29,639 bases of DNA, from the NCBI GenBank assembly GCA_902496945.1, contig CABVDE010000024.1, positions 1 through 29,639 on the forward strand, in the 5' to 3' direction. Every line of letters starts with the position of its first letter. The stretch's first letter is position 1. A program made the position numbers and the translations under genes. The notes beneath the pieces were generated by a model. The model did not search any database, was not told where the DNA came from, and saw only the letters and a list, made by a program, of their open reading frames with translations. The stretch comes from an uncultured Collinsella sp. (GTDB lineage: Bacteria; Actinomycetota; Coriobacteriia; Coriobacteriales; Coriobacteriaceae). This document shows, one piece after another, positions 13,634 to 21,800 of the stretch.

Positions 13634-15368
13634 CTACCTGCTATTTTCTATAACATCTGCCATAAGACTAAAAACCCTATCTCTAAGTTCACGCTCCGAG
13701 TGAACTCCAAGCAAGGCATAGCTCTTGCTCTTGGCCTCTTTGACGGTTCCCCGAGCAACGTTAAGATGCGCGCAAATCTCGGTGGTTCTATTGCCATCAA
13801 AAACGCATGTCATGATATCGGCATAAAGCGGCGTGAAGCCAAGCCTCAAGAAGGCCTCACGCACGGTATCGCGTCGATCACCCACCCGAACCGTATCTTT
13901 CGAACGCAAGAATAGCAGCGAATTAGCCATAAGGATAAGTACGACAAGGAACGCAGTCACGCGTAAGGCAGGCTTAAGGCCGCCAACGGCCTCACCGCTC
14001 CCAACGGACTCAAAGAAAATGTACAGTCGACTTACCACATCGTGAACCCAGAACGCTGCTCCAGCACCCACAGACACCGAAGAAAGGGTGAGTTCAGGCG
14101 AAAGGCACAAGTGCATTTCAGACATCCACCGTATAGCCGCACGGCAACACAGGGCCACAAGCACTATAGCTATCGATAGGATTATCGCATCATGCTCAAA
14201 GCCGAAGCATACGAGGATTTCCTCGATGCCCATTCCAGACGCATACATAAACAGGAAGCAGACGAAGACTATCCTGCAGTTCTGATTGAACGATGAGGAC
14301 CCCAGCGATTCTGAACGGTGATCATGGCCTTTTGTTGCGTCAAGATGCCACGCATCCTTTGACAAGAGAAGTCCAGCCGTCGCCTCTGAAATGCTTTTAT
14401 ATCCGGTTTTAGTCAAGGCCCGCGACAAATAGGTACGGGCAGTAGACGGGGAAATGTCCAAGGCAGAAGCAATCTCCTCGTACGTTTTTCCCTCTATCCT
14501 CATAGAGAAAACCGCGAACTCCCTTTGAGAAAAACCCGAAGCCGTAGGGATATCGGCAACTGCAGAGTGTTTTCCTCCTAATTTGGCGGCCGCAGAAAAA
14601 GCGCTCGTTAAGTCGGGGAAAAATCGCGTTATGGCCCTGGCAAGGATACTGCCCAAAACGGTAACCAGAAGCAATACGATCTCTTGATGCCCACCAAAGC
14701 TCAGGAGCACAGCTCCGATGTTTATATTGCGCGAAAACAAACAATCCGTATCGAGAATAACGGCGGCATTACCAAACGCAAGAGGTTCGACGAGCAAGGC
14801 AGCAACCCCCCATCTCGGCGTTAACGGAAAGGAAAGAACCGATGGAGTCCATCAACGGGACGAGAAGAAACTGAAGGCCAACAAGCAAAGCAATCAAGAG
14901 CACAACGGGGCTGTAAAGTGCGAGATCAGGATACCCGTGGAGAGCAGAGCCATCGGCCACATGATTCCCCTTTGATCCCACACGCATGTTTGCGAATTCA
15001 CCGCCAAGCGCCCAAGAACAGCAAGCGACAAGCAAGGGGGCTAGTAACAACAAAATGAACGCGAGCGCCGAAACCACAACATGAAATTGATGAAAGACAT
15101 TAAGAGATATCGTGTACATCACAAGAAGTGCAATGTCTACGAGCATAAGTCCAAAAAGCCTTTTGGAAATACCCTGTCTCACAGGGCGAGAGATGAGGCC
15201 CACACAGAAGCCCGAAAGCAGATGCAGACCGATAAGAACGGTGCCAGAAAGGCCCGTATTAATACTTGGCGCCACACAATACAGACCAGCCGCCCCTATA
15301 AACAACATAATTGAATGCCAGAGGAACGAGCGCGTCACGTTTTGCAGGGTAGCTGCCTCGGTTGCCAT
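13634..15368 (-). pseudogene. Membrane LuxR-type regulator with two HTH domains, frameshifted at G6
   Basis: One gene read in two frames. From ATG 15368 (AGGAG ten bases upstream) a hydrophobic region runs about 185 codons to a run of six G (14811-14806 on the minus strand). In this frame it ends shortly after, at 14769. With five G it continues as G-V-A-A-L-L-V-E-P-L to the stop at 13634, about 577 residues in all. Domains: eight or so membrane segments; a LuxR HTH (14536-14363; F-S-Q-R-E-F-A-V-F ... S-T-A-R-T-Y-L-S); about four further membrane segments; and a second HTH-like domain at the end (G-F-T-P-L-Y-A-D-I-M ... R-G-T-V-K-E-A-K-S). It faces the ABC and secreted-protein genes as their likely regulator. 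Mutation, phase variation or sequencing error could explain the shift. Confidence 0.65.
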
Positions 15369-15399
15369 AAAATCAAAGCTCCTAGATAGCATTTTGGTT

Positions 15400-15427
15400 A
15401 TTTTAACATCGTTCCCGGCGTTAAAAA
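15400..15427 (-). promoter_or_regulatory. Candidate promoter of the dual-HTH regulator gene
   Basis: On the minus strand TTTTTA (15427-15422) and TAAAAT (15405-15400) are separated by 16 bases, about 32 bases before the ATG at 15368. The match is fair, in an A/T-rich setting. Confidence 0.4.
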
Positions 15428-15468
15428 TCTGTTACCCGAATTAATCAATATCCCCCCTCCACCAAAAG

Positions 15469-15598
15469 GCACCACGCTGATCCTCCACTTTTGGAAGCGA
15501 TAACCTGCTAAAAAGGGACAGGTTTATTTTGGCAAGTTTTATCTGGGCAAACGCCAACCGCCGCAAGGGAGCTGCTTTCCCTCGCGGCGGTTTTCTAG
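15469..15598. repeat. Right copy of the 130-bp direct repeat (aguR-like 3' end remnant plus terminator)
   Basis: Codons at 15471-15503 spell T-T-L-I-L-H-F-W-K-R and stop, identical to the last residues of AguR (10918), followed by the same linker and terminator. Upstream of 15460 there is no LuxR coding sequence, so this is a detached gene end. It marks the right edge of the inserted module. Confidence 0.8.
15556..15595 (+). terminator. Orphan intrinsic terminator, copy of the aguR terminator
   Basis: Stem aaccgccgcaaggga (15556-15570) with tccctcgcggcggtt (15578-15592) and a T-rich tail. It follows no intact plus-strand gene and belongs to the duplicated 3' end. Confidence 0.8.
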
Positions 15599-15606
15599 CA
15601 GAAAAA

Positions 15607-15731
15607 ACCAAGTGAGTAGGCTTTTTGCAGGAGGCCAAGCACGCCCCAAAACGCCACAGCCCTGACCTGCTGTTTTATTGGGCGCCACCCGCGATGTGCT
15701 CGACAGATCCAAAAAAGTCTACTCACTTGGT
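15607..15731. mobile_element. 125-bp element with 20-bp terminal inverted repeats (MITE-like)
   Basis: Ends accaagtgagtaggcttttt (15607-15626) and aaaaagtctactcacttggt (15712-15731) are inverted copies with one mismatch. The 85-base interior has no reading frame of note. No clear target-site duplication is visible, so a large RNA stem-loop or a regulatory repeat remains possible. Together with the flanking terminators it fills the 328-base gap 15504-15831. Confidence 0.5.
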
Positions 15732-15752
15732 CTTGAGACTCATCAGTCAGGC

Positions 15753-15793
15753 AAAAAAACGCCGCGAAGGGGGGCTGGACTCCCTTCGCGGCG
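15753..15793 (-). terminator. Intrinsic terminator of the BceAB-type operon
   Basis: On the minus strand the stem formed by 15793-15782 and 15771-15760 (cgccgcgaaggg and its complement) is followed by seven T. It lies 38 bases past the permease stop. Confidence 0.9.
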
Positions 15794-15831
15794 GTTGTTC
15801 GCACTGGTTTTGCAACGGTTTTGCCCGCTTG

Positions 15832-18066
15832 TTACTCGCTGTAGCGGGTGGCGATGGCGGCTCGCACCATGCCGGTACTCATGAGGTAAGTTACCAAGAA
15901 GTAGCCGCCGTAGGCTGCCAGGAAGATCGCACAGGTAAGGCCCACCGTGCCACCGATGCCCATGTGGCCGAACGTGCTCACCAGGTCGATGATCACCTTG
16001 AGCGCCACAAAGGAGTGCGCCAGGCCCACCGCCAACGGGAACAGGAAGAACACCGCCTGCTGTGCCATCACCGAATGGCGGATCTGGCGGTCGTCACAGC
16101 CGATCTGTGCCAACACACGATAGCTGCGGCTGCCGTCGGCCACATTGGAGAGCTGCTGGATCGACAGTATCGCCGCGCACGCAACGACCAGTACAAAGCC
16201 GATGTAGATGGCTAGGTAGCTAATAAGACCGTTCATTTGCGCTGCTTGTGTATACATCTCGGAGCGTGTGATGAAGATTCCCCACGACCCCGGCTCCTTG
16301 CCGTCAACGAGCAGATTGTCAAGCACAGTGTTTTTAATGCTCTCGTCTGCCTCGGTCGTATCCATCCCCTGTTTGTAGTTAACGAGCAGATGACTGGAAT
16401 ACGGCTGCAGATTAAGCTGGGACAGCAGCTCATCGGCTACGACGACAGTACCGGGATTACTGCCCATCGCCGAGTTAGCGATGGCCGCCGTATCTTCGTC
16501 CGACTTATCGGTTGCGGGCTTGAGCGTATGCCCGCCCAAGGTAAGGGCATGGCCGCCAGCCATATACTTGGTGTACATGTCGACCAGCTCGCCGCCCATA
16601 TCACACGTGAGCAGATACTGATCGTGACCGATGTGCACCGGCTCCTCGCCCATCATCTGGCGCAATTTGTTGTACTGACTTGCCGGCGTCACAGACACTG
16701 ACTTGCCGGCGTTGCTACTCTCGAGCGCCTTGGGGAGCTTTTCGCCCATGATCTTGCACATCTCACTTGGAGTCACCGAAGGATCTGAGCCGCCAAGCGG
16801 GTAACTCAGATACGAATCGATCTGCACATGCTCTCCGGCAACATCGGCGATATTGACCTTCTTGCCGGTCTCATCGTTGTTGTCCGCCGACTTGCCCTTA
16901 ATACCGTCTGCAACGTTATCGGGATTGACACGCTCGCCATGCCATGCAGCGTACAAGTCGACCGTTGCGTCGGCAGGCACCATACGATCGGCCTCAGACG
17001 GGTCAGCATACTCTTTGTAATAGTCGAGATCATCGGGCGTGTAATAGATATACGTCTGGGACATATCGGCTGGCGTATAGCGCTCCAGGTTTTCGTTCAT
17101 CACGCTGGCGATCGACATACCGCACGTCACCGAGGTGATGGCCAAAAACAGGATCATCGCGATGACGCCCATCGAAAAGCACACCGTGTTGACCTTGGCC
17201 GCAAGCTGGCGCACGGTAAACATGTTGAGGCCGCGCCAATACACGCCGCGCAGGCTCTGCAGTAGCTTGATGAGCATGCCCGAGAGTCCCCAGAACAGGG
17301 CAAAGGTGCCCACTGTAACCATAGCGGTCGTAATGCCAAACTGGTTCATGGCCTCTTGCAGCTTGCTGTCCGTCGCGGTTAGCGGAAACCCATCACGTAG
17401 CAGACGATAATAGGCCACGCCCACCAGCACCACGCCCACGGCAAAGATGGCAATCGCGATCCAGGGGTTGCGTGTCTTGATGCTCTCGTTGCGACGCTCG
17501 GCACCCATAAGCTCGATGAGTTTGGTACGACGCACGGCGCGAAGGTTCAGCAGTAGCGTGAGCACAAACATTACGAGCATGCAGGCAAGGGTCAGGTTGA
17601 ACGCATGCACCGAGAAGAAGAAGTGAAAATTGGCGATCTGTGTCTTAAAGAGCGAGGCCGTAAAGAATACCATGAGCTGGGAGAGCCCCACGCCCAGTAC
17701 AATGCCGGCGACAAAGGCGCCGACCGAAACGATCACCGTCTCGAGCGCCATGATCGTGGCGACGCGCCCGCGCCCCATGCCGAGCACCTGGTACAGGCCA
17801 AACTCCTTCTTGCGGCGTTTCATGATGAAGTTATTGGCATACACCATCAAAAAGACCATGACGCCGGCCAAAAAGTACGTGAGATATCCGAGCGTGCTGC
17901 CCATAACCTGCGCCAAGCCCTCTTCATCGATTCCGGCGATGTCGACCTGCATCGAGATGGTGTTAAAGGCATAGAAGACCGTGACACCCAGGGTAAGCGT
18001 CAAAAGGTAGACGAGGTAGTCGCGACCGGCGCGGCGGACGTTGCCCCAAGCGAGTTTACAGAGCAT
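15832..18066 (-). CDS. FtsX/BceB-type ABC transporter permease
   Basis: 744-residue membrane protein with the BceB-like plan: N-terminal membrane helix, an FtsX-like core of three helices at about 55-175, two or three more pairs, a hydrophilic extracellular domain of about 260 residues (about 335-600), then three C-terminal helices. Such permeases pair with a BceA-type ATPase in sensing and detoxifying peptide antibiotics acting on the cell wall. The ATPase gene is immediately upstream with an overlap, so they are one operon. I start at ATG 18066, inside the ATPase stop region, with GGTGAGG just before; a GTG at 18078 would add four residues. No two-component BceRS pair lies in the window, so the usual sensory partner is absent here or elsewhere. 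Confidence 0.85.
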   Translation of the reverse strand: MLCKLAWGNVRRAGRDYLVYLLTLTLGVTVFYAFNTISMQVDIAGIDEEGLAQVMGSTLGYLTYFLAGVMVFLMVYANNFIMKRRKKEFGLYQVLGMGRGRVATIMALETVIVSVGAFVAGIVLGVGLSQLMVFFTASLFKTQIANFHFFFSVHAFNLTLACMLVMFVLTLLLNLRAVRRTKLIELMGAERRNESIKTRNPWIAIAIFAVGVVLVGVAYYRLLRDGFPLTATDSKLQEAMNQFGITTAMVTVGTFALFWGLSGMLIKLLQSLRGVYWRGLNMFTVRQLAAKVNTVCFSMGVIAMILFLAITSVTCGMSIASVMNENLERYTPADMSQTYIYYTPDDLDYYKEYADPSEADRMVPADATVDLYAAWHGERVNPDNVADGIKGKSADNNDETGKKVNIADVAGEHVQIDSYLSYPLGGSDPSVTPSEMCKIMGEKLPKALESSNAGKSVSVTPASQYNKLRQMMGEEPVHIGHDQYLLTCDMGGELVDMYTKYMAGGHALTLGGHTLKPATDKSDEDTAAIANSAMGSNPGTVVVADELLSQLNLQPYSSHLLVNYKQGMDTTEADESIKNTVLDNLLVDGKEPGSWGIFITRSEMYTQAAQMNGLISYLAIYIGFVLVVACAAILSIQQLSNVADGSRSYRVLAQIGCDDRQIRHSVMAQQAVFFLFPLAVGLAHSFVALKVIIDLVSTFGHMGIGGTVGLTCAIFLAAYGGYFLVTYLMSTGMVRAAIATRYSE

Positions 18067-18841
18067 CGGAGCCCTCACCGCCCATCATGGCAACGACCTC
18101 CATAATGCGGTCGAAGAACTCTCGGCGGTCGGTGTCGCCACGGCGCAGCTCGGTGAAGATCTTGCCGTCGCGAATAAACAGCACACGGCTCGTGTAGCTG
18201 GCGGCAAAGCTGTCGTGCGTGACCATGAGCACGGTGGCGCGTAGGCGGCGGTTAAGGGCCTCCAGGCTCTCGAGCAGCAGGCGAGCGCTCTTGGAATCGA
18301 GGGCGCCGGTGGGCTCGTCGGCCATGATCATGGTGGGGTCGGTGACGAGTGCGCGAGCCGCGGCAACGCGCTGTTGCTGACCGCCGGACATCTGGTAGGG
18401 ATACTTGTCGAGCACCTGACTGATAGACAGACGCGCGGCCACGTCCTGCACGCGGGTCGAGATCTCTGCCGAGTTTGTGCGGGCGATGGTAAGCGGCAGG
18501 GCGATGTTCTCGCGTGCCGTGAGCGTATCGAGCAGGTTGGAGTCCTGGAAGATAAAGCCGAGCTCCTCGCGGCGGAACTGCGAAAGCTTGGCCTGCTTCA
18601 TGTGCGTCACGTCCTGGGCGTTGATGCGGATGGTGCCACTCGTGGCGCCATCGATGGTCGACACGCAATTGAGTAACGTCGACTTGCCCGAGCCCGAAGC
18701 ACCCATGATGCCGACGAATTCGCCACGGTTGACGGTAAAGCTGACGTCGTTGAGCGCGCGGGTCACGTTGCCCAGCGCTCCATATACCTTTTCGAGATGC
18801 GCGACCTCCAGTACCGGGGTCGCTGCTTGCATGGTTTGCAT
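18056..18841 (-). CDS. BceA/LolD-type ABC transporter ATP-binding protein
   Basis: 261-residue cytoplasmic ATPase that powers the permease encoded by the overlapping downstream gene. Motifs are canonical: Walker A G-A-S-G-S-G-K-S-T (47-55), Q-loop F-I-F-Q-D-S-N-L-L, signature M-S-G-G-Q-Q-Q-R near 150, Walker B M-I-M-A-D-E-P-T-G-A-L-D, and a switch histidine in V-T-H-D-S. The spelling E-P-T-G-A-L-D and L-G-F-I-F-Q-D is typical of the MacB/LolD/BceA subfamily. AAAGGA six bases before the ATG supports the start. The extra C-terminal 35 residues (R-R-G-D-T-D-R-R-E-F-F) are also common in BceA proteins. Probable role: peptide-antibiotic resistance or flux sensing. Confidence 0.9.
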   Translation of the reverse strand: MQTMQAATPVLEVAHLEKVYGALGNVTRALNDVSFTVNRGEFVGIMGASGSGKSTLLNCVSTIDGATSGTIRINAQDVTHMKQAKLSQFRREELGFIFQDSNLLDTLTARENIALPLTIARTNSAEISTRVQDVAARLSISQVLDKYPYQMSGGQQQRVAAARALVTDPTMIMADEPTGALDSKSARLLLESLEALNRRLRATVLMVTHDSFAASYTSRVLFIRDGKIFTELRRGDTDRREFFDRIMEVVAMMGGEGSDAL

Positions 18842-19014
18842 ACCAAGTCCTTTCTTGCGATTAGTCTACGGCATCTATAGTCGCAAGAAGCCGAGTCGAC
18901 TACCATCGATATGGCTTACACTTGCCTTACCGTTGTGTAAGGCAGGGGCAGCTAATTTGGGACGGGGCTATTTTAGCCACCCTGTTGCATGTTGATGTTG
19001 AGGAAGGACTCCTG

Positions 19015-20001
19015 TTGAAGACTGTTCATGTTGCCGCTGGGATCATTCGCAAGGAAGGATCCGATGAGCTGCTTGCCGTGCAGCGCGGCTACGGCAACAT
19101 GCAGGGGCTTTGGGAGTTTCCCGGCGGCAAGCTCATGCGCGGCGAGACGCCCGAGGACGCCGTACGCCGCGAGCTTATGGAAGAGTTGCAGGTCAAAGTC
19201 ACCAACCTGCGCGATTTCTATACCGTTGAGTATGACTACCCCGATTTCCATCTCTCCATGGAGTGCTACTACTGCTCGCTCGCCGATGAATCCGATGAGC
19301 CCCAGAAGCACGACCGCCAGCTCGATATCCGCTGGATTCCACGCACCTCGCTTGCCACCGTTGAGTGGATGCCCGCCGACAAAGGGCTCATTGATGCCCT
19401 GATTGAGCTGAAGGAAGACCGGCTCGAGGCAAGCGCTGCCGAAAACGCTGAGGCCGCTACGGCCGACGAGCCCGCCGCCAAATCCAAGCGCGCACCTAAG
19501 CGCCGTAGCAAAAAACGTCCCAAGCCTGGACTGCTCGACGGCATCGATACCTCGGACCTCTCCGCTGACGAGCGCGAGCTGGTACGTCGTCGCGCCGCCA
19601 TCAAAAAGTCTATGAAGGGCAATAAACGCGCCAACACCAAGCCCGAGCTGCTCGTTCGCCAGCGCCTGCGCGCGGCGGACCTTGCGGGCTATCGCTTGGA
19701 ATGGAAGGTTCCCGGCAAGCCCGATATCGCCTTCCCCGGCCGCAAGATCGCTATCTTCGTCAACGGCTGCTTTTGGCACCGCTGCCCCAAGTGCAATCCG
19801 AGCCAGCCCAAGCGCAATGTTGAGTTTTGGGAAGCAAAGTTCCGCCGCAATGTCGAGCGTGACCACGCTGCCGTGGCAGCACTCACTCAAATGGGCTGGA
19901 CACCCATAACCATCTGGGAGTGCGAACTCAAAAAGGACCGCATCGACGCCACGATGGAGAAGGTCATCGAGCAGGTGCGTGCCGCGGCACCGCAACGCTA
20001 A
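19015..20001 (+). CDS. Nudix hydrolase fused to Vsr-type very short patch repair endonuclease
   Basis: 328 residues with two enzyme domains. Residues 1-130 are a MutT-like Nudix domain with the box G38-x5-E44-x7-R52-E-L-x-E-E-L-Q-V (the box glycine is Gln59), preceded by G-L-W-E-F-P-G-G-K; relatives remove oxidised nucleotides such as 8-oxo-dGTP. A lysine/alanine-rich linker follows (about 140-185). The C-terminal domain resembles Vsr endonuclease: N-T-K-P-E-L-L-V-R, K-P-D-I-A-F-P, F-V-N-G-C-F-W-H-R-C-P-K-C and W-E-A-K-F-R-R-N; relatives nick DNA 5' of T in T:G mismatches. I use the TTG start at 19015: AGGAAGG lies seven bases upstream and it yields the expected M-K-T-V-H-V-A-A-G start. No Dcm-type methylase gene is nearby. 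Both halves look intact. Confidence 0.85.
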   Translation: MKTVHVAAGIIRKEGSDELLAVQRGYGNMQGLWEFPGGKLMRGETPEDAVRRELMEELQVKVTNLRDFYTVEYDYPDFHLSMECYYCSLADESDEPQKHDRQLDIRWIPRTSLATVEWMPADKGLIDALIELKEDRLEASAAENAEAATADEPAAKSKRAPKRRSKKRPKPGLLDGIDTSDLSADERELVRRRAAIKKSMKGNKRANTKPELLVRQRLRAADLAGYRLEWKVPGKPDIAFPGRKIAIFVNGCFWHRCPKCNPSQPKRNVEFWEAKFRRNVERDHAAVAALTQMGWTPITIWECELKKDRIDATMEKVIEQVRAAAPQR

Positions 20002-20254
20002 CAGCGAGCATTCATACACTCCGCACGTCCGCGCCACATCCATGTCACAAACCTTAGAAAGCCCTTAAGCCCAAAACCTTTCAAGAGTGTTACTCGATAG
20101 CTTTGACCTGCGGTTTCATCGTAATATCAAACCTCATTAAGCTTTTCTTTAGCGCTTCTTTGCAGCAGCCGCGGCATAATACTGCCAACGCACGGGTCCT
20201 AGCATCAGACCCCGTGCGCAACCTTTTGGTGGACATCGAGGAGGCCGCATAAGC

Positions 20255-20464
20255 ATGCATTCTTCCAATGACGCAGCACAGCAGCCATCCCTAAAACATG
20301 CAAACCTTTTCTCCTTCCCCCCGACACAGAGAAACGGCCTCCTCGACTCCCCCACCACAAAATCCAACCGCTCTACCAATCAGAGTCTCAACTTGCGAGC
20401 ATCCTTCGAAAAGCTCCAAGCATCCCTAGACAAAACCTTCCCCAACCAAGCAAGGGCATACTAA
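20255..20464 (+). CDS. Doubtful small hypothetical protein (69 aa)
   Basis: ATG at 20255 with GAGGAGG about ten bases upstream. The product is polar, rich in Ser, Asn and Gln, with a possible amphipathic C-terminal helix (L-R-A-S-F-E-K-L-Q-A-S-L). No family recognised. The codon pattern is weaker than in neighbouring genes, so it may be chance. Confidence 0.2.
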   Translation: MHSSNDAAQQPSLKHANLFSFPPTQRNGLLDSPTTKSNRSTNQSLNLRASFEKLQASLDKTFPNQARAY

Positions 20465-20546
20465 TCCCCCACCAACAACTTAGCCCATGCGTGCCACCCT
20501 TTCCGCCCTAACGCCACAAGGGCGACGGCCTCGAGTAGGTCACCTT

Positions 20547-20671
20547 GGGAGGGACGAGGGCTTAGTTCCCCAATCTTTCCGCAGGGGGCAAAAAGCCTCG
20601 CCGCACGAAGTGCGCAGCGAGGCTTTTTGCATGCCCGAGGACGATTGGGGAACTAAGCCCTCGTCCCTCCC
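20547..20671. repeat. 125-bp near-perfect nested palindrome with bidirectional terminator core
   Basis: Outer arms of 29 bp (20547-20575 and 20643-20671) are perfect inverse copies. Inner arms gggcaaaaagcctcgc (20586-20601) and gcgaggctttttgc (20617-20630) form a terminator-like stem with a T5 run on either strand. The centre is cgcac-gaa-gtgcg (20602-20614). The inner part is well placed to terminate the minus-strand aldolase transcript, which stops at 20705. Confidence 0.8.
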
Positions 20672-20704
20672 CGGGATATGTAGCGAGTCAGAGTACCCTT
20701 GCTG

Positions 20705-21562
20705 TTACTCTGCTTTGCCCACAGAGTTGAGGTTGGTCATGCGGATCTTAACCAGCTCGGTGATCTCGCGCATGCCCTCCTTGGCCGGCTTCTTGGGATC
20801 GAAGCAGGCGGGGTTCTCGGCCATGAAGGCCATGAAGCCCTTGGTGTAGGCCTGACGCAGCTCGGTGGCATAGTTGACCTTGCAGATGCCGTTCTTCACA
20901 GCCTCGGCAACCTGCTCATCGGGCACACCGGAGGTGCCGTGCAGAACCAGCGGCACGTCGACGGCGTCGCGGATGGCCTTGACCACGGACTGCTCGATGT
21001 GCGGATCGCTCGTGTACACGCCGTGGCTGGTGCCAACACCAATGGCCAGCGAGGTGCAGCCAGTGCGCTCGACGAACTCCTTGGCCTCGGCAGGATCGGT
21101 GTAGGGGCTCTCGCCCTCAACCGCGGGACCGTCGTCCTCCTTGCCGCCAACCTTGCCGAGCTCGGCCTCGACGGGCACGCCCATGGCGCGGCCAGCGTCG
21201 GCGACAGACTTGGTCAGGGCGATGTTGTCCTCGAAGGACTCGTGCGAACCGTCGATCATAACGGAGGTGTAGCCAGTGCGGAAGGCCTGCATGCAGCGGT
21301 CATAGCCATCGCCGTGATCGAGGTGCAGGGCGACGGGCACGGAAGCACGCTCGGCGGCAGCCTTGACCATGCCGTAGAAGTAATCCAGGCCAGCGGTCTT
21401 GATGGTACCCGGGGTGGTCTGCATGATGACGGGGGACTTGGTCTCCTCGGCAGCGGCCAGAACGGCCATAACAAACTCGAGGTTCTCGACGTTGAACGCG
21501 CCAACGGCGTAGTGGCCGGCCTGAGCGTCCTTGAGCATCTTTTCGGTGGTAACAAGTGCCAT
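20705..21562 (-). CDS. Class II fructose-/tagatose-bisphosphate aldolase
   Basis: 285-residue zinc-dependent aldolase of the KbaY/GatY/Fba type. It reversibly splits a ketose 1,6-bisphosphate into dihydroxyacetone phosphate and glyceraldehyde 3-phosphate. Visible motifs: A-L-H-L-D-H-G-D-G-Y-D (active-site Asp and zinc His), E-L-G-K-V-G-G-K-E-D-D (about 140), G-T-S-H-G (zinc His), and P-L-V-L-H-G-T-S-G-V. Sequence alone does not separate tagatose from fructose specificity. GGAGAGGAG nine bases before ATG 21562 fixes the start; the longer frame to 21712 lacks a site. It diverges from a DeoR-type regulator, which suggests sugar-inducible control and makes a tagatose or hexitol role somewhat more likely than housekeeping glycolysis. 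Confidence 0.9.
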   Translation of the reverse strand: MALVTTEKMLKDAQAGHYAVGAFNVENLEFVMAVLAAAEETKSPVIMQTTPGTIKTAGLDYFYGMVKAAAERASVPVALHLDHGDGYDRCMQAFRTGYTSVMIDGSHESFEDNIALTKSVADAGRAMGVPVEAELGKVGGKEDDGPAVEGESPYTDPAEAKEFVERTGCTSLAIGVGTSHGVYTSDPHIEQSVVKAIRDAVDVPLVLHGTSGVPDEQVAEAVKNGICKVNYATELRQAYTKGFMAFMAENPACFDPKKPAKEGMREITELVKIRMTNLNSVGKAE

Positions 21563-21705
21563 GAGCGTTTGCTCCTCTCCCTCGCCCGCATCTGGACATC
21601 GGGCGTAGTTGTTCACAAGGCGTATTACCTTGCATTTTGCTACGCTCATTGTATGAAATTCAGCGGCTTTGCGCGTGTGGGATATCGATCCTACGCAGGT
21701 CAAAA

Positions 21706-21800
21706 CTTTCATTTTGAAAAGAAAACGGAAGGAATCGAGGCCGAGCGGACATGTTCGATATTGAGTTTTGGGCGGCGATCGTCTTTCTTTTATAGAAAAG
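21706..21800. promoter_or_regulatory. Candidate DeoR operators between aldolase and regulator genes
   Basis: Two imperfect palindromes lie in the 333-base divergent region (21563-21895): ctttcattttgaaaag (21706-21721) and ctttcttttatagaaaag (21783-21800). The TTTC...GAAA layout is common in DeoR-family operators. No other gene is seen in this region. Confidence 0.4.

Larger units (their letters stand above)
20002..20704. other. 703-base stretch with little coding evidence
   Basis: Between the Nudix-Vsr gene and the aldolase gene. It holds a hairpin with arms gcacgggtc (20190-20198) and gaccccgtgc (20208-20217), a doubtful short reading frame (20255-20464) and the 125-bp palindrome at 20547-20671. 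I see no RNA gene I can name. Confidence 0.5.

Noticed and set aside
10884..15598. Composite transposon or prophage
   Set aside because: No transposase, integrase or phage gene in the interval and the repeats encode a gene end, not an insertion sequence.
15832..18841. Complete Bce resistance module with two-component system
   Set aside because: Only the ATPase and permease are present; no histidine kinase or response regulator gene lies nearby.
18973..20043. Minus-strand open frame opposite the Nudix-Vsr gene
   Set aside because: The plus strand has two intact enzyme motifs and a good ribosome site; the antisense product matches no family.
20149..20379. Minus-strand small frame ending in A-A-A-A-A-K-K-R
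   Set aside because: No ribosome site, no family, and it overlaps a hairpin; a leader peptide role has no downstream gene to serve.
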